From the NCBI GenBank assembly GCA_016182965.1, contig JACPFM010000044.1:1-64000 (forward strand): a DNA stretch of 64,000 nucleotides. The letters are read 5' to 3'. Positions 22,448 to 31,851 of this stretch are shown here, piece after piece; within the stretch, counting starts at the first letter, position 1, and every line of letters begins with the position of its first letter. The translations under genes and the position numbers were made by a program. Below the pieces are notes generated by a model, which had not been told where the DNA came from, did not search any database, and saw only the letters and a program-made list of their open reading frames with translations. This DNA is from Deltaproteobacteria bacterium. GTDB taxonomy: Bacteria; Myxococcota_A; Polyangia; Polyangiales; JADJMO01.

Positions 22448-22479
22448 CCAGGCACGTGCCTGGCACGTGCCAGGCACGG
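22448..22479. repeat. GGCACGTGCC palindrome array, copy 1
   Basis: Overlapping perfect palindromes: CCAGGCACGTGCCTGG (22448-22463) and CCTGGCACGTGCCAGG (22459-22474). The core CACGTG repeats with an 11-base period. It lies 82 bases upstream of the kelch lipoprotein start. A similar array is at 32374-32408. Confidence 0.85.
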
Positions 22480-22560
22480 CAAACGAGATTTCCCGCATGA
22501 TCGCTCGCGTGCAGCGTTCGCCGCCGGTGGCCCGATTCGTGCCATGCGCGCCTCGCCACC

Positions 22561-25500
22561 ATGCATCGATCCTCGGACGCCCGATCGTTCGCCCTCCTCT
22601 TCGCGTGCATCTCCTCGGCGTGCGTCAGCCCGAAAGACGGCGTCGGAGGCGCGCCCGATGCGAGCGCGCCGGCGGCGTCCGAGGCAGCGTCTGCGCTCGA
22701 TCACCTCCGGCAGCTGCCCGCGGTGCGCACCCACCTCGATCCGCAGGTCCACCTCGCGCGCGTGGGCTCCGGGTATCGAATCGACGGATACGCGCCGAAG
22801 CCGAGCGGCGCGAGAGGGCGGTTCGAGCGATACGGCGTCGACCACTTCGTCTCCACCGTGCCCGCGCGCTCCACCGACCCGGTCCACGTCGGCGTGGTCG
22901 GCCGTGACGGCAAGGAGCGCGTCTTCATCGAGGTGGTCGCCGAGGACCTCGCGGCCGCCCCCGCCGGCGAGGCGCAGGTCGAGGCGGGGAGCGTCGCCTT
23001 CCGCGACCCGCTGCCGGGCGTCGACGTCGTTCACGTCGTCGAGTGGGGGCGCGTCGAGGAGCTCCGCGTCGTTCGGGCGCGCGTCGACGAGATCGCGACC
23101 CGTCATCGCATCGTCCCCAGCGCCGCGGTGAAGGACGTCCGGGCGCGCGGGAAGATCGTCGAGGTCGTCGGACCCGACGAGGCGGTCGCGATCGTCTCCG
23201 AGCCGATCGTCGCCTTCGACGCTCACGGCGCCGAGGTCCCGACGACCATCACCGTGTCGCACGCCGAGGGCGGGTTCAGGCTCGAGACCCGCGTCGACGC
23301 GCGCGGGCGCGTCTTCCCGATCACCATCGACCCGAGCTGGGCGCCGACGGTGCCGGCCCCGCCGAACTACCACCTCCCGGCGTTCGGCTTCCCCATCTCG
23401 GCGTCACGCGTCGTCTTCACCGGCGGCAACGTCGGCGTCGAGACGTTCGATCCGTTCGCCGGCAGCACGGGCGCTTTCTCGGCGCTCAAGGCGATCGTGG
23501 GCAGCGCCGCGTACACCCAGGCGATCCTGCTGTCGGACGCCACGACCATCCTGTACGCGGCCACCAACGCGTACATGTTCGGGGGGGGCACGGGCAGCAC
23601 CACCGTCAACCTGACGTTCACGTACAACGTCGCGACCGGCGCCACGACGCGCGTCGGCGACATGGCGAACGTGCACGACTCGCCTTCGCTCGTGCTGCTG
23701 CCGAGCGGCAAGGTGGTCGCCTTCGGATCGGCCAACGGCGGCGCCGGCGCGAACGGCAGCATCGAGATCTACGATCCGGCCACCAAGGCCTGGGCCGTCC
23801 TCACGACGGTCCCGCCGGCGCTCGGGCGCTTCTCGATGACCGCGCTCGACAGCGGCAAGGTCCTGGTCGCCGGCGGGAACACCTACGGCGGCGCGTACAG
23901 CGCGGCGGCGTACCTGCTCGATCCGGCGACCGGCAGCTGGACCCCGACGACCGGAGCCCTCAGCGGGCCGCGGGTGTACCACAAGGCGATCAAGCTCGGC
24001 GACGGATCGGTCCTCGTCGTCGGCGGTCAGCCGACCGCGGTCGTTTCGAGCGCGGAGATCTACGACCCGACGCTCGCCAAGTTCCCGCTCCTGCCGGCGA
24101 AGATGGGCTACGCCCGCATGTACAGCCACGTCCTCACGGCGATGCCCGATGGACGCGTGCTCGTCTCCGGAGGTCAGGGCTACCCCGCCGCCGGCGGCTC
24201 GGCGACGACGCTCTCGACCACCGAGCTGTTCGATCCGGTGACCAAGACGTTCGCGGCGGGTCCCAACATGATCTACCCGCACCGCGACCACGCGGCCGTG
24301 CCGCTCGCCGGCGGCCGCGTCATCGTCAACGCCGGCACCTCCGACACGTGCAACAGCTGCGCGCTGGCCGAGATCTACACGCCCGATCCGATCCCCTCGA
24401 CCGACGGCAGCGGGTGCCCGTCGGGGATCGCCGCGGACGGGTACTGCTGCGATCGCGCGTGCACGGGGACGTGCGAGGCGTGCAACCTGCCGGGTCGCGT
24501 CGGCGTGTGCACGCCGGTCGTCGGTCCGCCGCCGAGCGGACGCACGACGACCTGCGCGCCGTTTCTCTGCGCGGGCGCCGATCCGGTCACCGGGCAGGGT
24601 GTCTGCGGGAAGTCCTGCGGCAGCGACGCCGGGTGCAGCGCGGGCAACTACTGCGATCTCTCGACCAGCCAATGCGTCCCGCTCAAGTCGACGACCGCGG
24701 GCTGCACGCGCAACGGCGAGTGCACCTCGGGTTTCTGCGTCGACTCGGTGTGCTGCGGCACGGCGTGCAACACGAAGATCTGCCAAGCGTGCGACGTCGC
24801 GGGGAGCGTCGGGACGTGCGTCGACGTCGCGTCGGGCGACCCGCACGGCACGCACGGATCGTGCGGCAGCTACGCGTGCCTGGCTGGCGCCTGCGCGAGC
24901 GGCACGTGCACGGGCGACGCGCAGTGCGCGGCCAACCGATATTGCGTGGGCGGGTCGTGCATCACGGCGCTCGGCCAGGGGAGCGCGTGCACCCGCGACG
25001 CTGCGTGCCAGAGCGATCACTGCGTCGACGGCTACTGCTGCGACACCGCCTGCAGCGCCTCGTGTCAGGCGTGCGACCTCCCCGGCAAGCTCGGGGTCTG
25101 CACCAACGTCGCGACCGGCGCCCCGCACGGCCTCCGCAGCTGCGCTCCCTATACGAGCTGCAACGCCGGCGCGTGCTCCGCGGCCTGCGCCAGCGACGCC
25201 GACTGTACGACCGGCTACGGCTGCTCGGGCTCGAAGTGCGTGGTGCGCAAGGCGAACGGCGCGGCGTGCACGAGCAACGGAGACTGCGGAAGCGGAACGT
25301 GCGCCGACGGTGTGTGCTGCGACAAGGCGTGCAGCGGCGCGTGCCAGGCGTGCAACCTCACCGGATCGATCGGCGCGTGCACCGCCGCCGACGGCTTCTC
25401 GGACCCGCACGGCCTCTGTCCGACGGGCCCGTGCGCCGACGTCTGCAGGGCGGGCGCGTGCAGCTACAAGTCGAGCACGACGCTCTGCTCCGCGGTCGTT

Positions 25501-26595
25501 TGCGCGGGCGGCGTGGCGACCTCGGCGTCGTGCGACGGAGTGACGGCGGCGTGCCCGCCTGCTGCGGCCGCGCCCTGCCCGGGCAACCTCGCCTGCGCGT
25601 CGGCGGCGGCGTGCAAGACGAGCTGCGTGGTCGACGCCGACTGTACGAGCGGCGTCTGCGACTCGACGACCGGCGCGTGCGTCGCGGTGGTCGATTCGGG
25701 TGTGGTGGACACGGGGCTCGTGGACACCGGGCTCGTGGACACCGGGCTCGTGGACACCGGTCTCGTGGACACCGGCGAAGTCGATACCGGTCTGGTCGAC
25801 ACGGGGCTCCTGGACACGGGGCTCGTGGACACGGGGCTCCTGGACACGGGGCTCGTGGACACAGGAGAGGTCGACACCGGCATCGCTGACACCGGCGTCG
25901 TCGACACCGGCATGGTCGACACCGGCACGATCGTCGTCGACTCCGGCGTCGAAGATACGCGCCCGATCGCCGAGACCGGCGCCCCCAAGCCCGGCGACAC
26001 CCCGTCCGTCTCGGGCTTCCAGCGCTGCAACAAGAACAGCGAGTGCACGACCGGGTTCTGCGTCGAGGGCGTGTGCTGCAACAGCGCCTGCCAGGATCGC
26101 TGCCACTCGTGCGCGCTCCTCACCAGCCCGGGCGTGTGCACGCTCGAGCCCATCGGCGTCGACCTGAAGAACGAGTGCGGACCTGCGCTGAGCTGTCTTG
26201 GCACCTGTGGCGCAGGCGGCGAGTGCATCGGCAGCGGCACCGGCACGCAGTGCGCGCGCAACCGCTGCACCGGCCCGTCGACCGGCATCGGTCCCGCCTA
26301 CTGCTCCGCCCCGGGCGCGGCGTGCTCGACCGACGACGCGGTGCCCTTCGACTGCGGCGCGTACGGCTGCGAGCCGGCGTTCGGCGCGTGCATGACCGCG
26401 TGCACCGCGACCCGCGACTGCGCCCCCGGTCACGTATGCGACCTCGGCACGAAGCAGTGCGCCACGCCCGCGCTTCCCGAGGACGACGGGGGCTGCGCGG
26501 TCGGCGCCGCCGGCCGCTCGACCTCCGAGCTCGGCGCCGCGATCGCCGCGCTCGTCGTCGCCTTCGGCCTCGCGCGCCGTCGCCGTGCGCGGTGA
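22561..26595 (+). CDS. Large kelch/Cys-rich surface lipoprotein with VDTG repeats and MYXO-CTERM-like tail
   Basis: A 1344-residue exported protein. MHRSSDARSFALLFACISSAC fits a lipoprotein signal. Residues 40-260 are a conserved beta-rich region, and about 270-610 are kelch-type propeller repeats (for example GKVLVAGGNTYGG, GRVLVSGGQG, GRVIVNAGT). From about 620 come five Cys-rich modules of the form G-x-CCD-x-AC-x3-C-x-ACNL-x-G-x-x-GVC, with a last one after the repeats. Residues 1043-1127 are a VDTGL pentapeptide repeat. The end is GGCAVG, a hydrophobic helix (AAIAALVVAFGLA) and RRRRAR, like the myxobacterial MYXO-CTERM sorting tail. Propeller plus Cys modules suggest a surface-bound recognition or enzymatic protein; ligand unknown. 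Having both a lipobox and a C-terminal anchor is unusual. Confidence 0.85.
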   Translation: MHRSSDARSFALLFACISSACVSPKDGVGGAPDASAPAASEAASALDHLRQLPAVRTHLDPQVHLARVGSGYRIDGYAPKPSGARGRFERYGVDHFVSTVPARSTDPVHVGVVGRDGKERVFIEVVAEDLAAAPAGEAQVEAGSVAFRDPLPGVDVVHVVEWGRVEELRVVRARVDEIATRHRIVPSAAVKDVRARGKIVEVVGPDEAVAIVSEPIVAFDAHGAEVPTTITVSHAEGGFRLETRVDARGRVFPITIDPSWAPTVPAPPNYHLPAFGFPISASRVVFTGGNVGVETFDPFAGSTGAFSALKAIVGSAAYTQAILLSDATTILYAATNAYMFGGGTGSTTVNLTFTYNVATGATTRVGDMANVHDSPSLVLLPSGKVVAFGSANGGAGANGSIEIYDPATKAWAVLTTVPPALGRFSMTALDSGKVLVAGGNTYGGAYSAAAYLLDPATGSWTPTTGALSGPRVYHKAIKLGDGSVLVVGGQPTAVVSSAEIYDPTLAKFPLLPAKMGYARMYSHVLTAMPDGRVLVSGGQGYPAAGGSATTLSTTELFDPVTKTFAAGPNMIYPHRDHAAVPLAGGRVIVNAGTSDTCNSCALAEIYTPDPIPSTDGSGCPSGIAADGYCCDRACTGTCEACNLPGRVGVCTPVVGPPPSGRTTTCAPFLCAGADPVTGQGVCGKSCGSDAGCSAGNYCDLSTSQCVPLKSTTAGCTRNGECTSGFCVDSVCCGTACNTKICQACDVAGSVGTCVDVASGDPHGTHGSCGSYACLAGACASGTCTGDAQCAANRYCVGGSCITALGQGSACTRDAACQSDHCVDGYCCDTACSASCQACDLPGKLGVCTNVATGAPHGLRSCAPYTSCNAGACSAACASDADCTTGYGCSGSKCVVRKANGAACTSNGDCGSGTCADGVCCDKACSGACQACNLTGSIGACTAADGFSDPHGLCPTGPCADVCRAGACSYKSSTTLCSAVVCAGGVATSASCDGVTAACPPAAAAPCPGNLACASAAACKTSCVVDADCTSGVCDSTTGACVAVVDSGVVDTGLVDTGLVDTGLVDTGLVDTGEVDTGLVDTGLLDTGLVDTGLLDTGLVDTGEVDTGIADTGVVDTGMVDTGTIVVDSGVEDTRPIAETGAPKPGDTPSVSGFQRCNKNSECTTGFCVEGVCCNSACQDRCHSCALLTSPGVCTLEPIGVDLKNECGPALSCLGTCGAGGECIGSGTGTQCARNRCTGPSTGIGPAYCSAPGAACSTDDAVPFDCGAYGCEPAFGACMTACTATRDCAPGHVCDLGTKQCATPALPEDDGGCAVGAAGRSTSELGAAIAALVVAFGLARRRRAR
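25690..25940 (+). repeat. 15-bp tandem repeat coding VDTG(L/E/I)
   Basis: About 15 copies of a 15-base unit close to CTCGTGGACACCGGG inside the kelch lipoprotein gene. The copies encode VDTGL, VDTGE, LDTGL and similar. Several neighbouring copies are identical at the DNA level, which suggests recent expansion. Unit length is a multiple of three, so copy-number change keeps the frame. Confidence 0.92.
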
Positions 26596-26610
26596 CGACG
26601 CCGTGACCCG

Positions 26611-29600
26611 TCAGTCGGACCACGCGGCCGCGAGCGCGCGCGTCTCGACGTGCTCGGGGATCGCCTCGAACGACTCCCGGAGGGCTGCGTCTTCGATCGA
26701 CGCGCGCCGCCGATCGAGGGTGGCCACGGCTCGATCGAGGACCTCCCTCGCGCGCGCCCGATCGCCCGACGCGTCGAGCGCGCGCGCGCAGACCAGGCGC
26801 ACCCGCGCGTCTTCGGCGCCGAGGCAGCCGATCGCGTCGAGGGTCTGATGCGCGGCGAGCGCGTCGGAGAGCGCGCCCTCGACCTCGCCGCGCGCGAGCC
26901 GGATGGACGCGCGCGCGGCGCGGCTGCCCGCCTCGTTGAACGCGACCTGATCGAGGAGCTCGACCGAGCGGGTCGCCTCGTCCTCGGCGGCGTCGAGATC
27001 GCCGCGGCGCTCCGCGACGCGCGCGAGGATCGCGCGCGCCGCCCCCTCGCGCCAGCGATCGTTCGGCCCGCAGGCTGCGACGATGTCGCTGGCCGTCTCG
27101 GCCGCCTGGGAGAGCTCGCCGAGGGCGAGCTGCGCGTTCGCGAGATAGCCGCGCGAGAAGCCGGTGATGAACTCGAGGGAGCGCGCGGTGTCGTCGAGGA
27201 CCTCGCGTTGCAGGCGCTCGCTCTCGTCGGGGCGACCGAGCGCGCGCAGCGTCTCGCCGAGCGCGCCGAGCGACAGCGGGATCAGCGTGGCGCGATCGCC
27301 GCCGCGCGTGGCGAAATCGACCGAGGCCCGGAGCTCGATCAGGGCGCGATAGGTGTCGTTCCGCTCGAAGTTGGCCTGGTGCGCGCGCGCCAGGTGAAGC
27401 CAGCCGCGCGCGAGGAGATCGTCGGCCGAGAGCTTCGCGGCGACCTCCTCGAGCCGCTCGAGGAACCCGGCGGCGATGACGTGCTGCCCGAGCCAGCCGA
27501 GCAGCGGCACCACGATCGCGAGCGTGGACGCGAGCACCGGGCCCGCGTCGGCGTCGGGCTCGGTGCCGCGAAGCATCATGAGGATCGGCGCGATCTCGTC
27601 GGGCTGGTTGAGCTCGAGGCGCGCCCAGAGGAGCCCCGCGGCGGCGGTGCACCAGGTCGCGCTCCCCGGAGCCGCGAGCTCGAGCGCCACCGCGTTCTGC
27701 ACGACCTTCGGCCACTCGTTGCGATACGCGTACGCCTGTCCCTGCACGGTCAGCAGGTCTGCGCGCACGGAGCCGCTCGCCCCGTGCGCGAGGCCGCGCG
27801 CCGCGCGGGTGATCGCGGCGGCGAAGTCGTTCGCGACGAGCGCCTCGCGCGCCGCGCGGAGCAGCATGTCGGTGGCGACCGCCCGATCGCCGGCGCGCTC
27901 GGCGTGCTCCGCCAGGACGAGCGGCTCGGCGCGGTCGTCGGTGCGCAGCCAATCGAGCGCGAGCAGGTGGGCGCGCGCGCGATCGGCGTCGGTGAACGTC
28001 GCATACGCGCCGTCGCGGAGCAGCGCGTGACGGAAGGAGTACCGAGCGCGACCGCTGACCTGGCGGCGCACCAGCACCTCGCGCTCGACCAGATCGTCGA
28101 GCCGTAGCGCGACCTCGGGTGCGCCTTGCGGCGAGAGGAGCGCGGCGATCGCGTCGTGGACGACGCCGTCGCCGAAGACGCTGCAGGCGCGCAGCACCCT
28201 CCGCGCCTCGGAAGAGAGCGTGTCGAGGCGGGACTGCGCCATCGCGAGCACCGTCTCGGGCAGCTCGTCGGCGCGCCCCTCGGCGACCGCGCGGATGACC
28301 TCTTCGAGGCAGAACGCGTTGCCCTCGGCGCGGCGCACCACGCCGTCGATGACGGCCGCGTCGGCGCGCGCTCCGAGCACCTCGCGCGCGAGCTCCCGGG
28401 CGTCGTCGGCCGCGAGCTCCGCGAGGCGCAACCGTCGCACGCCGCGGCTGGCCCACAGCGCGGGGAAGAGCTTCTCGATCTCGACCCGCCCGATCGACAG
28501 CACGAGGAAGGGCGCGCGCGCGAACGCCTCGAGCATCTGATCGACGAGACGGAGCGACGGGAGATCGCCCCAGTGCGCGTCTTCGAGGACGAGGAGGATG
28601 GGGCCGCGCGCGAGCTCCGCCGCGAGGAAGGTGCGGAACGCCTCGCGCACCCGGTCGGCCATGACCAGCGGTGACTGGCGCGCCGCGATCAAGCGCGGCC
28701 TGCCCTCTCCGGGGAAGGGGAGGCCGGCGATCTCGCCGAGGAACTCCGAGACGTCGGTCGCCTCTTCCGCCGGGGTGATGGTCTGTCCGACCCGGGCCGC
28801 GAGCTTCTGTCGTCCGACGTCGGGGGCGTCGGCGTCGTCGATCCCCGACAGGTGACGCACGACCGGCGCGATGAGCGAGAACGGGGTGCCGAAGCGCATC
28901 GGATCTCCCGCGCCCACCCACGTGCGGAGCGCCGGGACCGACGCGCGGAGGCGCGCGAGGAGCTCGTGTCGGAGCCGCGACTTGCCGATGCCGGGAGGCC
29001 CGGTCACCAGCGTCGCGCGCGCCTCGCCTTCCGCGATGCCGTCGCGGAACGACTCCTCGAGCGTGCGGAGCTCGCCCGAGCGCCCGACGAAGGGCGTGGG
29101 GCGCCCGAGCAGCATGCGCGGCGCGTCGACGGCGGTGCGCTCGCCGGTGAGCAGGAGCGCGTCGTCGCGGCCGGCGATCTCGAAGCGGCCCTCGAGCAAC
29201 GAGGCGCTGACCCGATCGATGCGCACACCGGCGACGGCGTCGCCGATCAAGCCGCGATCGCCCGCCGGCGCGGACCACGCGTCGTCCATCGAGCCGGTCA
29301 CGAGCGCGACGCGGGCCGCGGGGATCGCCCGGCGGATATCGAGCGCGAGGTGCGCCGCCCGGCTCGCGCGATCGGTCGCGCTCCCCGCGCCGCGCGTCAT
29401 CGCGACGAAGGAGTCGTCGCCGAGCCAATGGAGCGACGCGCCGTGTCGCGCGGCGACGGCGACGATCGCCGCGGCGTCGACGTCGCGGAGCCCGGCGCCG
29501 AGCACCGCGCACGACCACAACCTCTCGCGTGAGGCGAACGAGTCGTCGCATATGGCGGCGGTGCTGCCTTGCGTCTCCTGCAGGCTCGAGAAGGCGAGCA

Positions 29601-30438
29601 GCGGCGCGGGCGCGTCGCCTTCGACGTCGCGCATCTCGGCGAGCGCGGCCTCCGCCGCCGCGCCCGAGGCGGGGCGCCGCGACGGATCGCGCGCGAGCAT
29701 CGACGCGAGCAGGTCGTCGAGCTTCGGCGGGAGATCGGGCCGGATATCGCGCAGACGCGGCGCTTCGGCCAGCATCATCTTCGCCACCGCGAGGCCGGGA
29801 TCGGCGTCGAACGGGGGGCGCCCCGTGAGGCACGTGAAGAGCACGGCGCCGAGCGAGAACACGTCGGCGCGCGCGTCGATCTGGCCGCCGCCGCGCGCCT
29901 GCTCCGGAGGCATCCACGCCGGCGTGCCGACGCCCGCGCCCGCCGACGCGAACGCGTCACCGGCGACGTGCCGCGCGATGCCGAAGTCGACCAGCTTCGG
30001 GTGGTCGTCGGCCCCCCGGGGGAGCAGCACGTTGCTCGGCTTGACGTCGCCGTGGACGATCCCGCGTGCGTGCACGAGCGAGAGCGCGCCGGCGAGGCGG
30101 TGGGCGATGTCGAGGCTCGTCCGCACCGGGAGCCCACGGCGCCCGAGGACGTCGCGCAGGGAGTCGCCGTCGATCCACTCGATGGCGAGGAAGAGCGAAT
30201 CGTCGCGCAGCGGCCCGTGCGCGAGGTAGCGGACGATGCACGGATGCTCGAGGCTCGCGAGCAGCTCCGCCTCCTGCACGAAGCGGCGCGCGGCGCGGGG
30301 CCCGGTCGACCGGAGCACCTTCAGGGCGACCGGCGCGCGCGAGACGAGGTCGCGCGCGCGGAAGACCGTGCCCATCCCGCCGGCGCCGGCGAGTGACTCG
30401 ACCGCCCAGCGGCCGGCGATGATCGCGCCCGGTTGCAC
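26611..30438 (-). CDS. PknK-like Ser/Thr protein kinase with AAA ATPase and TPR-like tail
   Basis: About 1275 residues. An N-terminal protein kinase (about 1-265) has the Gly loop LAGAGGMGTVF, VALKVL, the catalytic loop VHGDVKPSNVLL (HGD in place of HRD, catalytic Asp kept) and DFGIARH. A middle region (about 290-430) has weak resemblance to a class III cyclase domain (LHWLGDDSFVAMT) without clear metal sites. A STAND/AAA-type ATPase follows, with Walker A GPPGIGKS near residue 480 and an LLVLEDAHWGD Walker B. The remaining 600 residues are helical, TPR-like repeats. A GTG at 30477 is an alternative start; I prefer 30436-30438 because the intervening DNA is AT-rich. It is divergent from an FHA/sigma54 activator, a likely target. 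Confidence 0.9.
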   Translation of the reverse strand: MQPGAIIAGRWAVESLAGAGGMGTVFRARDLVSRAPVALKVLRSTGPRAARRFVQEAELLASLEHPCIVRYLAHGPLRDDSLFLAIEWIDGDSLRDVLGRRGLPVRTSLDIAHRLAGALSLVHARGIVHGDVKPSNVLLPRGADDHPKLVDFGIARHVAGDAFASAGAGVGTPAWMPPEQARGGGQIDARADVFSLGAVLFTCLTGRPPFDADPGLAVAKMMLAEAPRLRDIRPDLPPKLDDLLASMLARDPSRRPASGAAAEAALAEMRDVEGDAPAPLLAFSSLQETQGSTAAICDDSFASRERLWSCAVLGAGLRDVDAAAIVAVAARHGASLHWLGDDSFVAMTRGAGSATDRASRAAHLALDIRRAIPAARVALVTGSMDDAWSAPAGDRGLIGDAVAGVRIDRVSASLLEGRFEIAGRDDALLLTGERTAVDAPRMLLGRPTPFVGRSGELRTLEESFRDGIAEGEARATLVTGPPGIGKSRLRHELLARLRASVPALRTWVGAGDPMRFGTPFSLIAPVVRHLSGIDDADAPDVGRQKLAARVGQTITPAEEATDVSEFLGEIAGLPFPGEGRPRLIAARQSPLVMADRVREAFRTFLAAELARGPILLVLEDAHWGDLPSLRLVDQMLEAFARAPFLVLSIGRVEIEKLFPALWASRGVRRLRLAELAADDARELAREVLGARADAAVIDGVVRRAEGNAFCLEEVIRAVAEGRADELPETVLAMAQSRLDTLSSEARRVLRACSVFGDGVVHDAIAALLSPQGAPEVALRLDDLVEREVLVRRQVSGRARYSFRHALLRDGAYATFTDADRARAHLLALDWLRTDDRAEPLVLAEHAERAGDRAVATDMLLRAAREALVANDFAAAITRAARGLAHGASGSVRADLLTVQGQAYAYRNEWPKVVQNAVALELAAPGSATWCTAAAGLLWARLELNQPDEIAPILMMLRGTEPDADAGPVLASTLAIVVPLLGWLGQHVIAAGFLERLEEVAAKLSADDLLARGWLHLARAHQANFERNDTYRALIELRASVDFATRGGDRATLIPLSLGALGETLRALGRPDESERLQREVLDDTARSLEFITGFSRGYLANAQLALGELSQAAETASDIVAACGPNDRWREGAARAILARVAERRGDLDAAEDEATRSVELLDQVAFNEAGSRAARASIRLARGEVEGALSDALAAHQTLDAIGCLGAEDARVRLVCARALDASGDRARAREVLDRAVATLDRRRASIEDAALRESFEAIPEHVETRALAAAWSD

Positions 30439-30515
30439 CTTGCGGCCAAAGATAATGAGAGCGGATGAAAGCCGCACGCGCTTTCGCGTCGGGCGCGGTA
30501 TGGTTGTTTTCGTCC
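30439..30515. promoter_or_regulatory. Divergent promoter region between kinase and FHA activator
   Basis: A 77-base gap with the most AT-rich patch nearby (AAAGATAATGAGAGCGGATG at about 30448-30467). Both genes must start here. No convincing -35/-10 or sigma54 -24/-12 pair could be assigned by eye. Confidence 0.4.
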
Positions 30516-31829
30516 ATGACGACGACCACGCTCGACGTCACCGAGCAGGACGAGGAGGACGGCGGAGGCCACGAGGAGCACCCGCCCGGTCTCGTCATGG
30601 TCGCGGTCGCCGCGCGCCCGGTCTACCTGCCGTTCTCCTTGAGCAACGCGGTGCTCCTCGGTCGATCCGACCTCGGACGCTCGGGCGCGGACGACGAGCG
30701 TATGTCTCGGCGCCACGCCGAGATCACCTGGGAGGGATCGCGTTACCGCATCCGCGATCTGGCCAGTCGCAACGGGACCTTCGTCGACGGCGTGCGCGTC
30801 CGCGGGGAGGTGCTCGTGGCGGCCCCCCGGGTCCTGCGGCTCGGCCGCACCTTGCTCTCCTTCGTGCGCGACGTCGGGACGTATCAGGGTGTTTCCGTGA
30901 CGCACATCGACGGGGCGCTCGTCGGTCCGCGCCTGCGCGAGGCCTGGGACCGCGTCGAGCGCGTGGCGCGCGCGTCGGACAGCCTCGTCGTGACGGGCGA
31001 GAGCGGCGCCGGAAAGGAGCTCGCCGCGCGGTTGTTCCATCGCAGCGGACCGGGCGCGAGGGGGCCCTTCGTCGCGGTGAACTGCGCGGCCATCCCCCAA
31101 TCGATCGCCGAGCGCCTGCTCTTCGGCGCGCAGAAGGGCGCATACTCCGGCGCGACCGCCGACTCCGAGGGCATGATCCAGGCGGCGCACGGCGGCACGC
31201 TGTTCCTCGACGAGGTGGCCGAGCTCGATCTCGGCGTACAGGCGAAGCTGCTGCGCGTCCTCGAGACGCGCGAGGTGACCCCGCTCGGCTCGTCGAAGCC
31301 GCGCGCGCTCGACCTTCGCATCGTGTGCGCGACCCACCGCGACCTTCGTCGCCAGGTAGCCGCGCGCGAGTTCCGAGACGACCTGTATTTCCGGCTCGGA
31401 GGGATCGACGTGAACGTCCCTCCGCTCCGCGATCGGCTCGAGGAGGTCCCGTTCCTGGTCGCCGACGCCGTGGCCGAGGCCGGATCCGGCAAGCTGTCGG
31501 TGCACCCGCTGTTCCTCGAGACCTGCCTGCTCCGGCGCTGGCCCGGCAACGTGCGCGAGCTGCGTTCGGAGGTCGCGCGCGCCGCGCAGGAGGCCCTCGC
31601 CGCTGGTCGCGACGTCGTCGAGCCTTCCGATCTCTCGGAGGACGCCGGCCGCGAGATCTCCTCCGCGCCGACCTCGAGCGAGGGCGAGAAGACGCTCGCT
31701 CGTACGGATGACGCCACGATCGAGCGCGTGCTGCGCGAGGTCTCTGGCAACGTGAGCCAGGCTGCGCGCGAGCTCGGAATCCACCGCAACCAACTGCGGC
31801 GGTGGATCGCGCGCAACCGCGGCTCGTGA
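30516..31829 (+). CDS. FHA-domain sigma54-dependent activator
   Basis: A 437-residue enhancer-binding protein. An FHA domain (about 35-115: GRSDLGRSG, MSRRHAEITWEG, ASRNGTFVDG) binds phosphothreonine, as expected for a partner of a Ser/Thr kinase. The AAA+ domain (about 125-360) has Walker A TGESGAGKE and Walker B GGTLFLDEV. The sigma54-contacting loop reads GAYSGA instead of GAFTGA. A Fis-type helix-turn-helix closes the protein (NVSQAARELGIHRNQLRRWI). The gene is divergent from the PknK-like kinase, 77 bases apart. Expected role: kinase-controlled activation of sigma54 promoters. The open frame starts at 30465, but the ATG at 30516 fits the domain layout better. Confidence 0.9.
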   Translation: MTTTTLDVTEQDEEDGGGHEEHPPGLVMVAVAARPVYLPFSLSNAVLLGRSDLGRSGADDERMSRRHAEITWEGSRYRIRDLASRNGTFVDGVRVRGEVLVAAPRVLRLGRTLLSFVRDVGTYQGVSVTHIDGALVGPRLREAWDRVERVARASDSLVVTGESGAGKELAARLFHRSGPGARGPFVAVNCAAIPQSIAERLLFGAQKGAYSGATADSEGMIQAAHGGTLFLDEVAELDLGVQAKLLRVLETREVTPLGSSKPRALDLRIVCATHRDLRRQVAAREFRDDLYFRLGGIDVNVPPLRDRLEEVPFLVADAVAEAGSGKLSVHPLFLETCLLRRWPGNVRELRSEVARAAQEALAAGRDVVEPSDLSEDAGREISSAPTSSEGEKTLARTDDATIERVLREVSGNVSQAARELGIHRNQLRRWIARNRGS

Positions 31830-31851
31830 TGCGTTCGCGTCGGCTCGAGCG

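Noticed and set aside
25690..25940. CRISPR or minisatellite unrelated to coding
   Set aside because: The repeat is in frame within a long protein gene and encodes VDTG units.
30439..30515. Sigma54 promoter for the FHA activator
   Set aside because: No GG at -24 with GC at -12 at the right spacing could be found.
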